From Micrococcaceae bacterium Sec5.7 (GTDB lineage Bacteria; Actinomycetota; Actinomycetes; Actinomycetales; Micrococcaceae): a DNA stretch of 64,000 bases. The notes below the pieces were generated by a model. The model was not told the DNA's origin and did not search any database. It was given only the letters and a program-made list of their open reading frames with translations. Below, piece after piece: positions 42,529 to 53,436 of this stretch. The DNA lies in NCBI GenBank assembly GCA_039636785.1, contig CP144169.1, forward strand, positions 3,162,001-3,226,000. The letters are read 5' to 3'. A program made the translations under genes and the position numbers. How positions within the stretch are numbered: position 1 is the stretch's first letter; each line of letters opens with the position of its first letter.

Positions 42529-43400
42529 TGTGGTCTCTTCTGTGACTCCATGCGGATTTCCGCGGCACGGTGGGTTTCCGCGAGCAACTGCGCCAGGAGT
42601 GCTTCCTTGCCCGGCGCGAGCTCATACTTCAGCAGCTTCGCGGCCTTCTCCGGGTCTGTCTCGCCGGCACCATACGACGGGCACCAGTTAGCAACAGAGC
42701 AGGCGCCACAGGCCGGTTTGCGGGAATGGCAGACACGCCGGCCATGGAAAACCACGCGGTGCGACAGCATGGTCCAGTCCTTGGGCTCGAAGAGCTCGGC
42801 AACATCGAATTCGATCCGGACGGGATCCTCGGACTCCGTCCACCCGAACCGGCGGGCCAGCCGCCCGAAGTGTGTGTCCACCGTGATTCCCGGAATGCCG
42901 AATGCGTTCCCCAGCACCACGTTGGCGGTTTTCCGCCCGACACCGGGAAGCGTCACCAGATCCTCCAGCCGCCCCGGCACCACGCCGTCGTACTCATCCA
43001 CCAGCCGCGTGCCCAGCGCCATCAGGTTCCGTGCCTTGGCGCGGAAGAAACCGGTGGGCTTGATGATGGCTTCCAGCCTCGCGGAATCAGCCTCGGCCAT
43101 GCTCCGCGCATCCGGATACCTGGCAAACAGGAGCGGGGTGATCTGGTTGACCAGCACATCGGTGGTCTGGGCGGACAGCACGGTTGCAACCACCAGCTCG
43201 AACGGGTTCCGGAAATCCAGCTCGGCATGCGCGTACGGATACTGCTCAGCGAGCGCCCGGTTGATCCTGCGCGCCCGGCGCTTGAGCGCCAGCTCTGACT
43301 CGCCGGACGGCTGCGGCTTGAGCGTACCGGGCAGCGGCGTGCCGGGCTTGGCTGCGACTCGCTGGGCGATACCGGATTTCGGTGTGCGGGAGGTGTCCAC
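42525..43400 (-). CDS. nth: Endonuclease III
   Basis: A 291-residue base-excision repair glycosylase/AP lyase for oxidised pyrimidines. The helix-hairpin-helix [18 protein letters not shown] carries the catalytic Lys, and [14 protein letters not shown] the catalytic Asp. The iron-sulfur cluster ligands are arranged as C-X6-C-X2-C-X5-C in [17 protein letters not shown]. It starts with GTG at 43400. An N-terminal Pro/Lys-rich extension of about 40 residues is added to the usual enzyme. It is coupled to the Nudix gene by a four-base overlap. Confidence 0.94.
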   Translation of the reverse strand: MDTSRTPKSGIAQRVAAKPGTPLPGTLKPQPSGESELALKRRARRINRALAEQYPYAHAELDFRNPFELVVATVLSAQTTDVLVNQITPLLFARYPDARSMAEADSARLEAIIKPTGFFRAKARNLMALGTRLVDEYDGVVPGRLEDLVTLPGVGRKTANVVLGNAFGIPGITVDTHFGRLARRFGWTESEDPVRIEFDVAELFEPKDWTMLSHRVVFHGRRVCHSRKPACGACSVANWCPSYGAGETDPEKAAKLLKYELAPGKEALLAQLLAETHRAAEIRMESQKRPQ

Positions 43401-43408
43401 GCGTCAGG

Positions 43409-44815
43409 CTAGCCGCGTTCGATGTTGCTGAGATCGCGCAGTACGCCCACGCGGCCGTCCGTGTGCTGGACGAGGAATTCGTGTCCGCGGTCCTCGAGTG
43501 CCAGCACCCAGCCGCCGGGCTCAATCCCGAAAACCGGTGCGCCGGTCCGCGGGTCAACAGCCGTGCGGTATTGCGACACGGCAAACCAGAAGGCCTCGTG
43601 AACGGGCTGGTGATCTGATTCCTCGGGCCGGCTTGCCGGATCCACGGTTGCGCCGATCGGGCTGTGCGACCTGACCAGCGGGTTCGCCGTGGTGGCAGCG
43701 AGGGGCTCAGCGGCAGCCGGTTTGGCGGCGGATTCCGTGGGGGTACCGTTCCCGGCATGTCCGGCGGCGTCCGCCCCGTTGCCGCTGTCCGCTGGGGACC
43801 CGGCTGTTACCGGTGTTCCATCCAGCCGGGTCTCTTCGGCGGCCGGCGGTGTTGCGACGGCCGGTGTGGCGGAAGACGTGGCGGCTGAAGCCGCTGAGGA
43901 GGAAGGCTCGGAAGGGGACGGCTCGGAGACAGAGGACCGCTCCGGGGCAGAAGCATCTGCGGCAGGTGGCTCAGAAACAGACGGCTCTGTTGCAGAAGGA
44001 ACGACGGCGGGGGCCCCGGTTCCGGGAGCCCCGGGAGCTGTGTTGGTGGCCGGCCAGGCAGCCGAGTCAGGCGCCGTTCCCGCCGGGCCCGGAACAACTC
44101 CGGTGTGGGCTGCGGGGGTGCCGGCCTGCGATACCGGGCCACCCTCCGTCGGGCCGTCCGTTGACGGTTTTGCCTGCTTCGGCGCCTTGGGTTCATGGGG
44201 CGCTTTGGGCTTGCGTGTGGGGGCTGCAGCGTCCCGGGCCACAATGTGGGCCGGGAATTCGGCGCGGTTCTGGAAGTCGCCGGCGAAGAACGGGATAAAG
44301 CGGCCCAGCACCGTGGCGGCAAATAAAAGAAGAGAGCCGATCAGCGCCACCAGCATGCTGGGGACAAACGCGGCGGCAACCGCAACGAAGAAGAAGGCCA
44401 CGGCGAAGGACGCCACCACGGAGCCCAACTGGTCAATTGAAAGCGAGCCGACGCGCACCGTGGTTTCCGGTGAAAGCCGCCGGGCGACGAACAGTGCGGT
44501 GACAATCAGGGGAAGAACGATTCCCAGCCCCAGGAAGAAAAGGCTGCCCATGTTCCACAGGTTGTAGCGGACGGTGAACATCGGGAGCAGCGAGGCTACA
44601 AAAAGGATCAGCGTGGCTGCAAAAACGGTCAGGTCACGCACCGTGAACGGGCCGAGCACAGCTTCGTTACGGATGGCCGTTTTACTGCCGCCAGCCGTGG
44701 CCGCTACCTTCTGGCCTGTCTGGGGTCCGGCGGAGTCAGGCTGCACACCTGGCTGCGCGCTCTTCGGCGCGTCTCCCGACTGGCCGTGGTCCTGGCCAAT
44801 GCTCTGGTTGTTCAT
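43409..44815 (-). CDS. Membrane protein with long disordered Pro/Ala/Ser linker
   Basis: A 468-residue protein of unknown function. After 50 polar residues it has four membrane helices (LTVFAATLILFVASLLPMF; GSLFFLGLGIVLPLIVTALF; VVASFAVAFFFVAVAAAF; MLVALIGSLLLFAATVLG). A low-complexity linker of about 200 residues follows, rich in Pro, Ala, Ser and Glu. A conserved-looking C-terminal domain of 60 residues (FWFAVSQYRTAVDPRTGAPVF, EPGGWVLALEDRGHEFLV) ends the protein. The ATG has a good AAGGAGA site. It lies eight bases upstream of nth and could be in the same transcript. Confidence 0.72.
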   Translation of the reverse strand: MNNQSIGQDHGQSGDAPKSAQPGVQPDSAGPQTGQKVAATAGGSKTAIRNEAVLGPFTVRDLTVFAATLILFVASLLPMFTVRYNLWNMGSLFFLGLGIVLPLIVTALFVARRLSPETTVRVGSLSIDQLGSVVASFAVAFFFVAVAAAFVPSMLVALIGSLLLFAATVLGRFIPFFAGDFQNRAEFPAHIVARDAAAPTRKPKAPHEPKAPKQAKPSTDGPTEGGPVSQAGTPAAHTGVVPGPAGTAPDSAAWPATNTAPGAPGTGAPAVVPSATEPSVSEPPAADASAPERSSVSEPSPSEPSSSAASAATSSATPAVATPPAAEETRLDGTPVTAGSPADSGNGADAAGHAGNGTPTESAAKPAAAEPLAATTANPLVRSHSPIGATVDPASRPEESDHQPVHEAFWFAVSQYRTAVDPRTGAPVFGIEPGGWVLALEDRGHEFLVQHTDGRVGVLRDLSNIERG

Positions 44816-44851
44816 TCTGTTCTCCTTAGCGTGGCGGCACTCTGGGCTGCG

Positions 44852-44883
44852 TCATTCAAAAGACTGCTCATTCAAAAGTCTGC
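44852..44883. repeat. 16-bp tandem repeat upstream of the membrane-protein gene
   Basis: Two 16-bp copies (44852-44867, 44868-44883) differ at one base, TCATTCAAAAGACTGC against TCATTCAAAAGTCTGC; a weaker third begins at 44884. They lie 37-68 bases upstream of the membrane-protein start, in its promoter region, and could be a direct-repeat binding site. The rest of the gap to 45078 shows nothing notable. Confidence 0.6.
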
Positions 44884-45078
44884 TCGTCCAAAGAGTTCCG
44901 TCTAATGGCAGGCAGACACCGGACCGCGCGCGGTCCGGCTGCTTCCATCGAATGTCACAATTCCATCTCAGCCTAGCCAAGTGCTTGGCCGATCACTAGC
45001 CGACAGCCCGGAAACCAGGAGTCCGCCACGTCACTCCGGCAGCGAGTGGGAGTCGGTTCAATCGTGGCACAACATGCG

Positions 45079-45683
45079 CTAAGCCAGTCCCTTCCGGCCG
45101 CCCCGTTCAGGGCGGGTTCCCAGTGCCCGGGTGAACTCTGCCGGGTTGTCGTGTGCGGAACGGGAAACCAGCAGGTGGCGCGTTGTGGTGCGGCGTGCGA
45201 AGTACCTGGCATAGGGAACGATGATCACGGTGTCCAGGCCGCCCTCCCAGGCAGCAATCAGGGCAGGCAGGCTTTGCCTCAATGGCGAATCCCCGGCCCT
45301 TTTGAGCGGCACAATTTGAAGGCTCTGCTCCCAGTCGTTGTAGGCCCCTTGATCGATTCCGACCGCGCCGTACCCCGCCCACCAGAACGGCGGCATGACC
45401 GGATGAAGATTCTCCCCCGGCCTGGATGCGGCACGGATTTCTTCAGGTGACATCAGTCGTGGCGGGTTCGGATCCTCGACGCTGTACCACTCCCAGGCCC
45501 GGTCCCATGCGATGAACGCTCATCCCACTCTGCAACGGTGGCTGAATCCGGCAGCTTCGAATCACCGGCCTCAGGAAGCGGGTCAAGCTCAGGGACGTCC
45601 GCGGCGGTGCCTATACCCCGGGCTTGCCGGACGAACAAAAGGATGAGCAGGTGATGCGGGACGTCATTTACCCTGATCACCAT
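45079..45683 (-). pseudogene. Hypothetical gene split by a one-base frameshift
   Basis: Two minus-strand frames join into one protein of about 200 residues. The first begins MVIRVNDVPHHLLILLFVRQ at 45683, after a GCAGGG site, and reads to about 45515. The second runs FIAWDRAWEWYSVEDPNPPR and on through MPPFWWAGYGAVGIDQGAYN to VIIVPYARYFARRTTTRHLL. One missing base near 45515 separates them. No family was recognised. The Trp-rich, acidic character and the dense NDW/AWDRAW motifs suggest a real cytoplasmic protein. It is either decayed or a sequencing error. Confidence 0.5.
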
Positions 45684-46040
45684 GCCCTGCGGCCAGGGTT
45701 GTGCGGCGTCGGCACCGAAAATCTCATCTCTCCCCCAACTTCCGACGCGTCTTCGCCATCTCCGGAGCCGCACCGGTGGCGCAACCCGGCAGTTCGTCGT
45801 CGTAATCTACTCCTCCAGGACCCGGCCGGAGCACCATTCAACGCTTAATAAACGCCGTTCACGGCGCTGCTTGTGACCGGGGACACGTAGCGGCGGAGTC
45901 AGGCGCTAGTCTTTATGGCGGAACAGCTCTTTGCGGAATGTCCGTGATCGGCCGCTGCCGGACGTCGCGCACAGCGGCACGGCGCGGCATGGTGGCGGTG
46001 CGTCCCGCGCAGCAAGGATCGATGAATGATGAGGTTCACC
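45684..46040 (+). promoter_or_regulatory. Gap upstream of acs, with a CRP-like site and leader hairpin
   Basis: No gene is supported here. TGTGACCGGGGACACG (45872-45887) matches the CRP/GlxR consensus TGTGA-N6-TCACA at eight of ten positions, and acs genes are commonly under CRP-type control in actinobacteria. A 7-bp perfect hairpin (GCCGCTG 45951-45957 with CAGCGGC 45972-45978) lies in what would be the acs leader. No convincing -35/-10 pair was found. Confidence 0.35.
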
Positions 46041-48038
<1,998 letters not shown>

Positions 48039-48084
48039 GTACCGCCCTCCGGTGGTCAAACCCGTCATCCGGTGATTGAACCGG

Positions 48085-48141
48085 TCATCCGGTGGTTGAG
48101 CCTGTCGAAACCTGGTTTCCACAAGTTCAACCGCCGGATGA
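48085..48141 (+). terminator. Hairpin after acs made from a dispersed repeat
   Basis: Arms 48085-48099 (TCATCCGGTGGTTGA) and 48127-48141 are complementary with one mismatch around a 27-base loop. The left arm and loop contain GGTTGAGCCTGTCGAAACC, a sequence seen repeatedly between genes in actinobacteria. A further partial copy of the arm starts at 48065. It lies 46 bases past the acs stop. Confidence 0.6.
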
Positions 48142-48185
48142 CACGTTTAACCGGATACTCATCACCAATTTGTTGTTTTCCGTTC

Positions 48186-48240
48186 TTTCCTGATCCCTTT
48201 TGAGAGGTTATAGTCGTTGTCATGTGAGGCGTCTCACATG
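48186..48240 (+). promoter_or_regulatory. Promoter and perfect palindromic operator of the first sugar ABC operon
   Basis: A -10 TATAGT (48209-48214) has a weak -35 TTTCCT (48186-48191) 17 bp upstream. The expected start point is at about 48221, exactly where the perfect palindrome CATGTGAG-GCGT-CTCACATG (48221-48240) begins. A repressor bound there would block transcription start. The DeoR-type gene closing this operon is the natural candidate; a GntR-type protein is possible. Confidence 0.65.
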
Positions 48241-48265
48241 CAGCTGATTTTCAAGGGAGAGAAAC

Positions 48266-49576
48266 ATGGCAGCATTTCTGGAACCGTCCGCGGCAGCCGC
48301 CCCGGGGCGCAGGACCATCCTCAAGACCATGGGCGTCGGCGCGGCAGGCCTTGCGGGAATCCCCCTGCTGGCTGCCTGCACCGGCGGCAGCGGCCCCTCC
48401 GGGGGAGGTTCGGAATCCACCGGACTGACCTTCGGTTCCGGTTCCTCGGATGCGGTCCCCAAGAAGGCCTACAAGGCCGTCACCGACGCGTTCGAGGCCA
48501 AGAGCGGCAAGAAAGTCTCCACGAATGTGGTGCCGCACAACGACTTCCAGAACCAGATCAACTCCTACCTGCAGGGCTCCCCGGACGACACGTTCACGTG
48601 GTTCGCCGGCTACCGCATGCAGTTCTACGCGGAGAAGGGGCTGCTGGCCCCCATCGACGACGTCTGGGAGTCGATCGGCGCCAACTACTCGGATGCCCTC
48701 AAGAAGGCCTCCACCGGCCCGGACGGCAAGATGTACCTCGTCCCCAACTACAACTACCCGTGGGGATTCTTCTACCGGAAGAGCCTCTGGACAGCAAAAG
48801 GCTACGAGGTACCCAAGACATTTGATGCGCTGAAGACCCTCGCCACCAAGATGAAGGCGGACGGGATCATCCCCATCGGCTTCGCGGACAAGGACGGCTG
48901 GCCGGCCATGGGCACGTTCGACTACATCAACATGCGGCTCAACGGCTACCAGTTCCACGTGGACCTCTGCGCCCACAAGGAATCCTGGGACCAGAAGAAG
49001 GTCAGCGACGTCTTTGACACGTGGTCCGCGCTGCTGCCGTTCCAGGATCCGGCAGCTCTGGGCCAGACCTGGCAGGATGCCGCCAAGGCCCTGGAAGCGA
49101 AGAAGACCGGAATGTATCTGCTGGGATCGTTCGTGACCCAGCAGTTCACTGACCCGGCGGTCCTGGCCGACATCGACTTCTTCCCGTTCCCCGAAATCGC
49201 CATGGAAGGAATGGACGCCGTCGAGGCTCCGATCGACGGCCTGCTGCTCTCCAAGAAGGGCGGCGAGAACAAGGCGGCCCGCGACTTCCTGGCCTTTATG
49301 GGCACTCCCGAGGCCCAGGACGCCTACGCAGCCGTCGATCCCTCCAACATCGCCACGGCCAAGGGAGCGGACACGTCCAAGTTCACCCCGCTGAACAAGA
49401 AGAATGCGGACACCATCGCCAACGCCAAGTACATCAGCCAGTTCTTTGACCGGGATGCGCTGCCGGCCATGGCCAATAACGTCATGATCCCGGCCCTGCA
49501 GACCTTCATCAAGGACGGCAAGATGGACGTCAAGAACCTCGAGGCCCAGGCCAAGACGCTCTACGCGGCGCAGTAA
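48266..49576 (+). CDS. Sugar ABC transporter substrate-binding lipoprotein
   Basis: A 436-residue extracellular binding protein of the carbohydrate CUT1 type. The signal has twin arginines (GRRTILK) and a lipobox LLAAC at about residues 34-38, so export by the Tat path and lipidation are likely. The mature fold shows SBP features such as FAGYRMQFYAEKGLLAPID and the hinge region VPNYNYPWGFFYRKSLW. GGGAGAG precedes the ATG. It is the first gene of an SBP-permease-permease-DeoR operon. The sugar is not evident. Confidence 0.9.
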   Translation: MAAFLEPSAAAAPGRRTILKTMGVGAAGLAGIPLLAACTGGSGPSGGGSESTGLTFGSGSSDAVPKKAYKAVTDAFEAKSGKKVSTNVVPHNDFQNQINSYLQGSPDDTFTWFAGYRMQFYAEKGLLAPIDDVWESIGANYSDALKKASTGPDGKMYLVPNYNYPWGFFYRKSLWTAKGYEVPKTFDALKTLATKMKADGIIPIGFADKDGWPAMGTFDYINMRLNGYQFHVDLCAHKESWDQKKVSDVFDTWSALLPFQDPAALGQTWQDAAKALEAKKTGMYLLGSFVTQQFTDPAVLADIDFFPFPEIAMEGMDAVEAPIDGLLLSKKGGENKAARDFLAFMGTPEAQDAYAAVDPSNIATAKGADTSKFTPLNKKNADTIANAKYISQFFDRDALPAMANNVMIPALQTFIKDGKMDVKNLEAQAKTLYAAQ

Positions 49577-49590
49577 GCGGGGAACGTTCA

Positions 49591-50562
49591 ATGACCTCCA
49601 CAGCACGGGACCTGGTTCCACCCGGATCGCGGGCGGAACCAGGAAGGCCCGCGAAACGCATCCGCTCCGGCAGGGTCCGCAGACTTTCCAAAAGAGACAA
49701 GCTGGTTCTGGCCGTCATGGTGGGCATCCCCACCCTGATCCAGCTGGTACTCATCTGGCTGCCCACCCTGATGTCCGTCGGGCTGAGCTTCACCCGCTGG
49801 AACGGCCTGGACCTGGGCAACATCAGGACCGCCGGAATGGACAACTACCGGTTCATCACCCAGGACTACCCGCCGTTCTGGCCTGCCATGGGGCACAACC
49901 TGCTGTGGCTCGGCTTCCTGGCTTTGGTTGCCACTCCCCTGGGGCTCCTCCTGGCTGTGCTGCTGGACCAGAACATCCGCGGCAGCAGGATCTACCAGAG
50001 CATCTTCTTTGCCCCCGTGATGTTGTCCCTCGCGCTCGTGGGCATCATCTGGCAGCTGTTCTATCAGCGGGACAACGGCCTGCTGAACTTCCTGCTGGGC
50101 ACAGCGGGGACACCGCAGGCCGTGGACTGGTTCGGGGATCCCTCAGTCAACATCTGGGCGGCCATGGTTGCCGCGACGTGGCGGCACTCGGGCTACGTCA
50201 TGCTGCTGTACCTGGCCGGGCTCAAGGGCGTGGATCCCACCCTGCGCGAGGCAGCATCGATCGACGGCGCCAACGCGTATCAGTCATTCTTCCGGGTGGT
50301 CTTCCCAGCCATGCGTCCGGTCAACATCGTGATCGTGGTCATCACCATCATTGAATCGCTGCGCGCCTTTGACGTCGTCTATGTCATCAACCGCGGCACC
50401 AACGGCCTGGAACTCCTCAGCGCCTTGGTGATCCAGAACCTGGTGGGCGAAGGCCAGGTGATCGGCGTCGGCTCGGCCCTGGCAGTGGTGCTGCTGGTCA
50501 TCTCCCTTGTCCCGATCGTCTTCTACCTAAGCCGCACCTTCGGCAAGGAGAACAAAGCATGA
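49591..50562 (+). CDS. Sugar ABC transporter permease (MalF/UgpA type)
   Basis: A 323-residue permease with six helices and the cytoplasmic EAA loop EAASIDGANAYQSFFRVVFP that docks the ATPase. A 45-residue basic N-terminal tail precedes the first helix. It follows the binding-protein gene by 14 bp and overlaps the second permease gene by four bases (ATGA). No ATPase gene is in the operon, which fits use of a shared MsiK-type ATPase. Confidence 0.92.
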   Translation: MTSTARDLVPPGSRAEPGRPAKRIRSGRVRRLSKRDKLVLAVMVGIPTLIQLVLIWLPTLMSVGLSFTRWNGLDLGNIRTAGMDNYRFITQDYPPFWPAMGHNLLWLGFLALVATPLGLLLAVLLDQNIRGSRIYQSIFFAPVMLSLALVGIIWQLFYQRDNGLLNFLLGTAGTPQAVDWFGDPSVNIWAAMVAATWRHSGYVMLLYLAGLKGVDPTLREAASIDGANAYQSFFRVVFPAMRPVNIVIVVITIIESLRAFDVVYVINRGTNGLELLSALVIQNLVGEGQVIGVGSALAVVLLVISLVPIVFYLSRTFGKENKA

Positions 50563-51476
50563 GCACCACAGCCAGCCGGACCCGCCCCGGCAGCAACGCT
50601 TCCGGGGAAACGCGTTCGGGCAGCCGGCCCAGACGCCATTACGGCACCCACATATTCCTGAGCGTTATGGCCGTGATGTGGCTCATCCCGCTCGGCTGGT
50701 CCGTGTACACAGCGCTGCGCCCCGTCGAGTCCACCAACGAATACGGCTACTTCAGCTTCGGAGGCGACTTCAACTTCGACAACTTTGTCCAGGCCTGGAA
50801 CCAGGGCGGCTTTATCAGGTACTTCTGGAATTCGGTGATCATTACCGTACCGGCCGTGCTGCTGACGCTCCTGCTCGCTTCGATGATGGCCTTCGCCGTG
50901 AGCCGGGTGAACTGGAAGTTCAACGTCACCCTGCTCATCATGTTCACAGCCGGCAACCTCCTGCCGCCACAGGTGCTGGCGGCGCCGCTCTTCGAGATGA
51001 TGAAACACTTCGAGGTGCCGTACTCGGTCAGCGACTCCGGGAACATGCTCAATACGTACATCTCGGTCATCGCCGCGAACACCGCCTTCCAGATCGGCTT
51101 CTGCACCTTCGTTCTCTCCAACTACATGAAGGCGCTGTCGGCCGACCTGACCGAGGCTGCCCTGGTGGACGGAGCCGGCATCTGGCGCCAGTACTGGGAA
51201 ATCATCATGCCGCTGTGCCGTCCGGCGTTCGCCGCGCTGGGCACCCTGGAAGTCATCTTCATCTACAACGACTTCTTCTTCCCGCTGCTGTTCATCCAGA
51301 GCGGTGACCGCCTGCCCATCACCACCGCCATCAAAAACCTGCAGGGCCAGTTCCTCAACGACTACAACCTGCTGGCTGCCGGGGCCGTTATCACGGTGAT
51401 TCCCACCCTGATCATCTACCTGGTGCTCCAGCGCCAATTTGTTGCCGGGCTGACTCTTGGTGCCAGCAAGGGTTAG
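50559..51476 (+). CDS. Sugar ABC transporter permease (MalG/UgpE type)
   Basis: A 305-residue permease with six helices and the EAA loop EAALVDGAGIWRQYWEIIMP. A short basic Arg/Ser-rich N-terminus precedes the first helix. It is translationally coupled to the first permease by the four-base overlap. The DeoR gene starts 57 bp after its stop at the preferred ATG, or 3 bp after at an earlier in-frame ATG. Confidence 0.92.
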   Translation: MSTTASRTRPGSNASGETRSGSRPRRHYGTHIFLSVMAVMWLIPLGWSVYTALRPVESTNEYGYFSFGGDFNFDNFVQAWNQGGFIRYFWNSVIITVPAVLLTLLLASMMAFAVSRVNWKFNVTLLIMFTAGNLLPPQVLAAPLFEMMKHFEVPYSVSDSGNMLNTYISVIAANTAFQIGFCTFVLSNYMKALSADLTEAALVDGAGIWRQYWEIIMPLCRPAFAALGTLEVIFIYNDFFFPLLFIQSGDRLPITTAIKNLQGQFLNDYNLLAAGAVITVIPTLIIYLVLQRQFVAGLTLGASKG

Positions 51477-51533
51477 GCCATGATGGAAGCTGCCGTTCCG
51501 GCCCGCGCCGTCCTTCCGTCCGAAAGGGAATCC

Positions 51534-52322
51534 ATGCTCCCCGCAGCACGCCACCAAGCCATTATTGAAACTGTCCAGCGCGAACGCGTCGTCCGCGTCT
51601 CGGACCTCGCCCAGCAACTGGGCGTCTCGCTGATGACAGTGCGCCGGGACATCGAGCAGCTCGAGGAGTCCCGGCAGGTTGAGCGCATCCATGGCGGCGC
51701 CAAGCTACCGGGGGAAGCCAGCACCCACGAGCCCGGCTTTGAACTGAAATCCACCCAGTTGACGGCGGAAAAGCAGGCCATCGCCGTGGAGGCTGCCACG
51801 CTGGTGCACGAGGGCATGGCCGTGGGGCTCAGCGCCGGAACCACCACCTGGGCGCTGGCCAAGGAACTCGTCAAGGGCCCGCGCATTACAGTTGTCACCA
51901 ATTCTGTGCGGATCGCCGATCTCTTCCACCACGGATCGTCCTCCGGGGCAGCCCGCTACGGCTCAACGGTGATCCTGATCGGCGGCGAGCGCACGCCGTC
52001 GGACGCGTTGGTGGGACCCATCGCCACCGCCGCCCTGAAACAGCTGCATCTGGACCTCCTGTTCCTCGGCGTCCACGGCATGGATGCCGTCGCAGGATTC
52101 ACCACACCCAACGTGATGGAGGCGGAAACGGACAGGGCATTTGTTGCCGCAGCGCGCAAACTGGTGGTTCTGGCCGACCACAGTAAATGGGGAACATTCG
52201 GAATCAGCACCATCGCCGCGCTTGAAGAGGCGGATGAAGTCATCAGCGACTCCGGGCTTTCCGGCGACGCCCAGCGGATCCTGCGGGAGCAGGTCAGCCG
52301 GCTCAGGATCGCCACCGTCTGA
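51534..52322 (+). CDS. DeoR-family transcriptional regulator
   Basis: A 262-residue repressor. The N-terminal helix-turn-helix is RVSDLAQQLGVSLMTVRRDIEQLEE, followed by the family mark IHGGA. The C-terminal sugar-phosphate sensor domain carries GLSAGTTTWALAKEL and LADHSKWG, both typical. I prefer the ATG at 51534 because GAAAGGGAA precedes it by a few bases; an in-frame ATG at 51480 would add 18 residues. As the last gene of the operon it probably represses the operon's own promoter at 48186-48240 until a phosphorylated sugar is present. Confidence 0.9.
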   Translation: MLPAARHQAIIETVQRERVVRVSDLAQQLGVSLMTVRRDIEQLEESRQVERIHGGAKLPGEASTHEPGFELKSTQLTAEKQAIAVEAATLVHEGMAVGLSAGTTTWALAKELVKGPRITVVTNSVRIADLFHHGSSSGAARYGSTVILIGGERTPSDALVGPIATAALKQLHLDLLFLGVHGMDAVAGFTTPNVMEAETDRAFVAAARKLVVLADHSKWGTFGISTIAALEEADEVISDSGLSGDAQRILREQVSRLRIATV

Positions 52323-52326
52323 TCAC

Positions 52327-52350
52327 CGGCGGTCGAGCCCGTCGGGACCT
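52327..52350. repeat. Second, degenerate copy of the GGTTGAGCCTGTCGAAACC repeat
   Basis: CGGCGGTCGAGCCCGTCGGGACCT matches the 24 bases at 48091-48114 region (CGGTGGTTGAGCCTGTCGAAACCT type) at about 19 of 24 positions. Like the first copy it lies just past a stop codon, between the convergent DeoR and LacI genes. Two short copies of CGGACGGCTCAG follow at 52379-52406. Confidence 0.5.
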
Positions 52351-52402
52351 CCGCACCGGTTCAGCGCGGCTCGGGATCCGGACGGCTCAGCGTTCGGACG
52401 GC

Positions 52403-53431
52403 TCAGGGGCAGCCGCATGATTGCCGTGTGCGCAGCTCGGTGGGGAAGATCCGGTGTTGCGGTTCCTGGCCCCGGGCGGCGCCCACCAGTGCACCCACTG
52501 CGGCTTCCGCCATGGCGCGCACCGGCTGCTCCACGGTGGTCAGGGCCGGCCAGCTGTATTCGGCCTCAACGGAACCGTCAAAGGACGTCACGGCGATGTC
52601 TCCGGGAACAGACAGCCCGGCCTCGCGGATGGCCCGCAGGATGCCTATCGCGTGCATATCGGAACTGGCAAATACCGCCGTCGGCCGGTTGGCTGCGGCT
52701 ACCAGCCGCTTCCCCGCAGCGTAGCCGCCGGGCCGGCTGAAATCTCCGCGCACAATCGGCCCCTCGGGCAGCCCGGCCGCCGCGAGAGCCTGCAGCCAGC
52801 CCTGTTCGCGTCCGTCTAGAGAGTTGGACACGTTGGACCCCATGGCCAGTGCGATGTTTGTGTGTCCGTGGCCGATCAGGTGGTCAACGGCAATCCGGGC
52901 GCCGGCTGCCAGGTCAACACCCACGCTGTTGAATCCGGGGGCCTCGCCCGCGTGGTTCAGCAGCACCGAGGGGATTTCGGCCGATTCAAGGTCTGCGAGA
53001 TCCGGTTCGAACAGGACGCTGGCCAGCACCACACCGTCCACCTGGCGGGCGGCCAGGTTGCGGATGTGCTGGCGTTCCTTGGCCGGGTTCCCGTCCGAGT
53101 TGGTCAGCAACAGAGCATAGCCAAGCTCGGCAGCCGCGTCCTCTACCGCATGTGCGAGCAGGGAAAAAAACGGGTTGCTGTTGTCCGGGATGACCAGGCC
53201 GATGGTTTCGCTGGACCCCAGTTTGAGCGCCCGCGCCGCCGCATTGGGCCGGTAGCCCAGGATACGGATGGCATCCTGCACCTTGGCCTCCGTTGCCGGC
53301 GCCACTTTCTTGGGTCCGCCATTAACCACATAACTGACGACGGCGGTGCTCACCCCTGCGTAGCGGGCAACATCTTTGCGGGTTACCGGTGTCCGCGGGG
53401 TGGGCACTGCCGAGGTCGTCATGAGATACAT
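52403..53431 (-). CDS. LacI-family transcriptional regulator
   Basis: A 342-residue repressor: the N-terminal helix-turn-helix TRKDVARYAGVSTAVVSYVVNG with hinge region (YRPNAAARALK), followed by the periplasmic-binding-protein-like sugar sensor (IGLVIPDNSNPFFSLL; VFASSDMHAIGILRAIREAG). It starts five bases after the dehydrogenase stop; an ATG three codons later is equally possible. Operators with a central CG, the LacI-family hallmark, lie in the divergent gap at 54725-54820 upstream of both the dehydrogenase and the ABC genes. It should repress both until its sugar, perhaps galactose-containing, is present. Confidence 0.92.
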   Translation of the reverse strand: MYLMTTSAVPTPRTPVTRKDVARYAGVSTAVVSYVVNGGPKKVAPATEAKVQDAIRILGYRPNAAARALKLGSSETIGLVIPDNSNPFFSLLAHAVEDAAAELGYALLLTNSDGNPAKERQHIRNLAARQVDGVVLASVLFEPDLADLESAEIPSVLLNHAGEAPGFNSVGVDLAAGARIAVDHLIGHGHTNIALAMGSNVSNSLDGREQGWLQALAAAGLPEGPIVRGDFSRPGGYAAGKRLVAAANRPTAVFASSDMHAIGILRAIREAGLSVPGDIAVTSFDGSVEAEYSWPALTTVEQPVRAMAEAAVGALVGAARGQEPQHRIFPTELRTRQSCGCP

Positions 53432-53436
53432 GCTAG

